This document shows, piece after piece, positions 5,659-7,331 of a stretch of DNA of 7,331 nucleotides. The stretch comes from Candidatus Zhuqueibacterota bacterium. GTDB taxonomy: Bacteria; Zhuqueibacterota; Zhuqueibacteria; Residuimicrobiales; Krinioviventaceae. Positions within the stretch are counted from its first letter, which is position 1. Each line of letters begins with the position of its first letter. Below the pieces are notes generated by a model. That model saw only the letters and a program-made list of their open reading frames with translations, was not told where the DNA came from and searched no databases. The stretch is taken from assembly GCA_003854995.1 (NCBI GenBank), contig RQOI01000644.1, positions 1-7,331 on the forward strand. Reading direction: 5' to 3'. The position numbers and the translations under genes are program-made.

Positions 5659-7331
5659 ATGCGTCGTTTAAGCCATTTTATGCTTTTCAGCTTCATCACC
5701 CTCACTGTTTCTGCTGGACAGTTCACCGGCTCGATCAAAGGACAGGTGGTTGAAAGCGACACCAAAGCGCCGTTGCCCGGCGCCAATGTGTCGATCTTGA
5801 ATTCAACGCTGGGAGCGGCTGCTGATAACCAGGGCTTTTTCGTCATTGCTGATGTGCCGGCTGGCAGCTACAGTCTGCAATTTCAGTTCATCGGCTATCA
5901 AAAGGTCGTCAAGACAGATGTAATTGTCAAATCGAACAGAGTGACGACGGTCAATGCAGAGCTGCGCTTTGCCGTGGTGGAGATGCAGGGAATTACGGTG
6001 ACCGGCGGCTATTTTTCGGAGACAGATGCGCAAGCTGTCAGCGCCATCAATTTCAGCAACGAAGAGATTCGGCGTTCTGCCGGCTCGCATGGCGATGTGA
6101 GTCGCATCATCGCCGTGCTGCCGAGTGTGGCGCCGTCCACTGATCAGACCAATAATCTGGTGGTGCGCGGTGGCAATCCGGGTGAGAATGCTTTTTATGT
6201 GGACAATATACAAATCCCGAACATCAACCACTTTCCCACCGAAGGCTCGGCCGGCGGCGCCCTCGGCATTTTGAACGTCGATTTCATCGAGGATGTCGAT
6301 TTTTATGCGGGAGGATTTTCGTCCGCCTATGGCGACCGGCTGTCGTCGGTCATGGATATCACCTTCCGCGAAGGAAGCAGAGAGCGGTTGGCAGGACAAG
6401 TCGATTTGAATTGGGCCGGCTTTGGTTTTGTCGGCGAAGGTCCGCTCGCCAGACAAAAGGGGGCGTGGCTGTTTTCAGCCCGCAAGAGCTACCTCGACAT
6501 GGTGGTGCGCGCCATCGATGTCGGCAATTCCATTGCCCCGCGTTACGGCGATTACCAGGGCAAGATTGTGTACGATATCAATCAAAACCACAAGCTCTCT
6601 CTCCTGGCCGTGTGGAGTGAGGATGCCAATCGCGCCGACAAACAGACAGCGATTGAAAACGACATGGTCGTGTTTATGAACCAGGATATCCGACAAAACA
6701 CGACGGGCGTCAATTGGCGGGCGTTGTGGAGTGTAAACGGCTATTCGAACACCTCGTTCGCTCATACGATGGAGAGATTTGACGAAGAGGCATTCGACAC
6801 CGGCACGGAAGATTTGCTCATGGACAACGACTCACGGCATCACCTCTTTGCCCTGCGCAACAGCAATCATTTTCGCTTGGGTCCGTCCGGTTTTATCGAT
6901 TTTGGCTTCGATGGCAAGCTGGCCATCGCGCAATTTCATAATTTTTACGGGGAGCAGATCGATCCGGCAGGCCAACCACTGCCGCCGCTGCGCGTGGAGA
7001 ATAAAAGTCGGGCCACCCTGATGGGCGGATTTTTCGATTATTCGCTGTCGCCGGTTGAGAAAATGACCATCCGGTTGGGCTGTCGAGTTGACCATTCCTC
7101 GATGAACGGCAATGTCCAGTTGGCGCCGCGGTCCGAGTTTTTGTTTCGACTGTCGCCGCTCACGATGTTGCAGGCTTCGGCCGGGCTCTATTACCAGCAG
7201 CTGCCGATCGAATTGTTATCCAAAAATAAAGATCTGGCGCAGCTGAAAAGCACGCGCGCCGCGCACTTTATCCTTGGCGTGAGCCATCTGTTGACCGAAA
7301 GCACCAAATTCACTTGTGAGCTCTATCGCAA
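5659..7331 (+). CDS. TonB-dependent outer-membrane receptor with carboxypeptidase-regulatory-like domain, 3' end cut by window
   Basis: An open frame of 557 complete codons runs off the window end without a stop. Residues 1-20 are a signal peptide (MRR start, hydrophobic FMLFSFITLTVSA, likely cleavage before GQ). Residues 24-106 are a carboxypeptidase-regulatory-like domain (GSIKGQVVESDTKAPLPGAN, FQFIGYQ). MQGITVTG at 109-116 is a TonB-box-like segment. The plug follows to about 240, with LVVRGGNPGENAFYVDNIQI at 167-186 and PNINHFP, and the barrel begins after it. The VRGGNP...PNINHF wording is typical of a receptor group common in this part of the bacterial tree, substrate undefined. ATG 5659 is chosen because GGAGG lies at 5643-5647, 11 bases upstream; an in-frame ATG at 5641 would overlap that site. 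It shares domain architecture with the B12 receptor at 248 but has no visible riboswitch, so cobalamin should not be assumed. Confidence 0.9.
   Translation, partial: MRRLSHFMLFSFITLTVSAGQFTGSIKGQVVESDTKAPLPGANVSILNSTLGAAADNQGFFVIADVPAGSYSLQFQFIGYQKVVKTDVIVKSNRVTTVNAELRFAVVEMQGITVTGGYFSETDAQAVSAINFSNEEIRRSAGSHGDVSRIIAVLPSVAPSTDQTNNLVVRGGNPGENAFYVDNIQIPNINHFPTEGSAGGALGILNVDFIEDVDFYAGGFSSAYGDRLSSVMDITFREGSRERLAGQVDLNWAGFGFVGEGPLARQKGAWLFSARKSYLDMVVRAIDVGNSIAPRYGDYQGKIVYDINQNHKLSLLAVWSEDANRADKQTAIENDMVVFMNQDIRQNTTGVNWRALWSVNGYSNTSFAHTMERFDEEAFDTGTEDLLMDNDSRHHLFALRNSNHFRLGPSGFIDFGFDGKLAIAQFHNFYGEQIDPAGQPLPPLRVENKSRATLMGGFFDYSLSPVEKMTIRLGCRVDHSSMNGNVQLAPRSEFLFRLSPLTMLQASAGLYYQQLPIELLSKNKDLAQLKSTRAAHFILGVSHLLTESTKFTCELYR

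Overview
The window looks like a piece of chromosome from an uncultured bacterium of the Fibrobacteres-Chlorobi-Bacteroidetes side of the tree (for example KSB1, Calditrichota or Ignavibacteria-like). The clues are two TonB-dependent receptors with an N-terminal carboxypeptidase-regulatory-like domain, a surface protein ending in a 'QQNYPNPFN...WDG...G.YLARL' FlgD-like/type IX-type C-terminal domain, a moderately high GC content, and dispersed short-period repeats between genes. The phylum is inferred from protein style only.

Layout. Bases 1-66 are the 3' end of a cobalamin riboswitch: the B12 box AGCCAGGAGACCTGCC is intact at 14-29. An intrinsic terminator follows at 88-119, which fits a transcriptional B12 off-switch. 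Next come a BtuB-like outer-membrane TonB-dependent receptor (248-2479) and a secreted beta-propeller surface protein (2729-4648). I interpret the latter as a functional counterpart of Bacteroides BtuG, the surface cobalamin-capturing propeller that caps BtuB. Together these form a plausible B12-repressed cobalamin capture and import unit. The propeller protein has no lipoprotein cysteine; it carries an extra beta-rich domain and a C-terminal sorting-type domain instead.

Downstream is a visibly AT-richer Uma2-family (DUF820) gene (about 4797-5354), bracketed by related TTGACCYGATCC-type repeat/hairpin blocks. A gene-free stretch (5355-5658) leads to a second TonB-dependent receptor (5659 to the end, cut by the window edge). 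No riboswitch is recognisable before it, so its substrate is unknown.

The most unusual feature is the repeat content. A roughly 130-170 bp element with 9-bp periodic ACCACCGAG units occurs twice in direct orientation, exactly bracketing the btuB-like gene. Copy 1 supplies the start codon and much of the signal peptide of that receptor. The signal-peptide core of the propeller gene is in turn encoded by a different 9-bp periodic triad (ATCCTGTTT-type). Two neighbouring exported proteins therefore appear to have signal peptides built from two unrelated dispersed repeat families.
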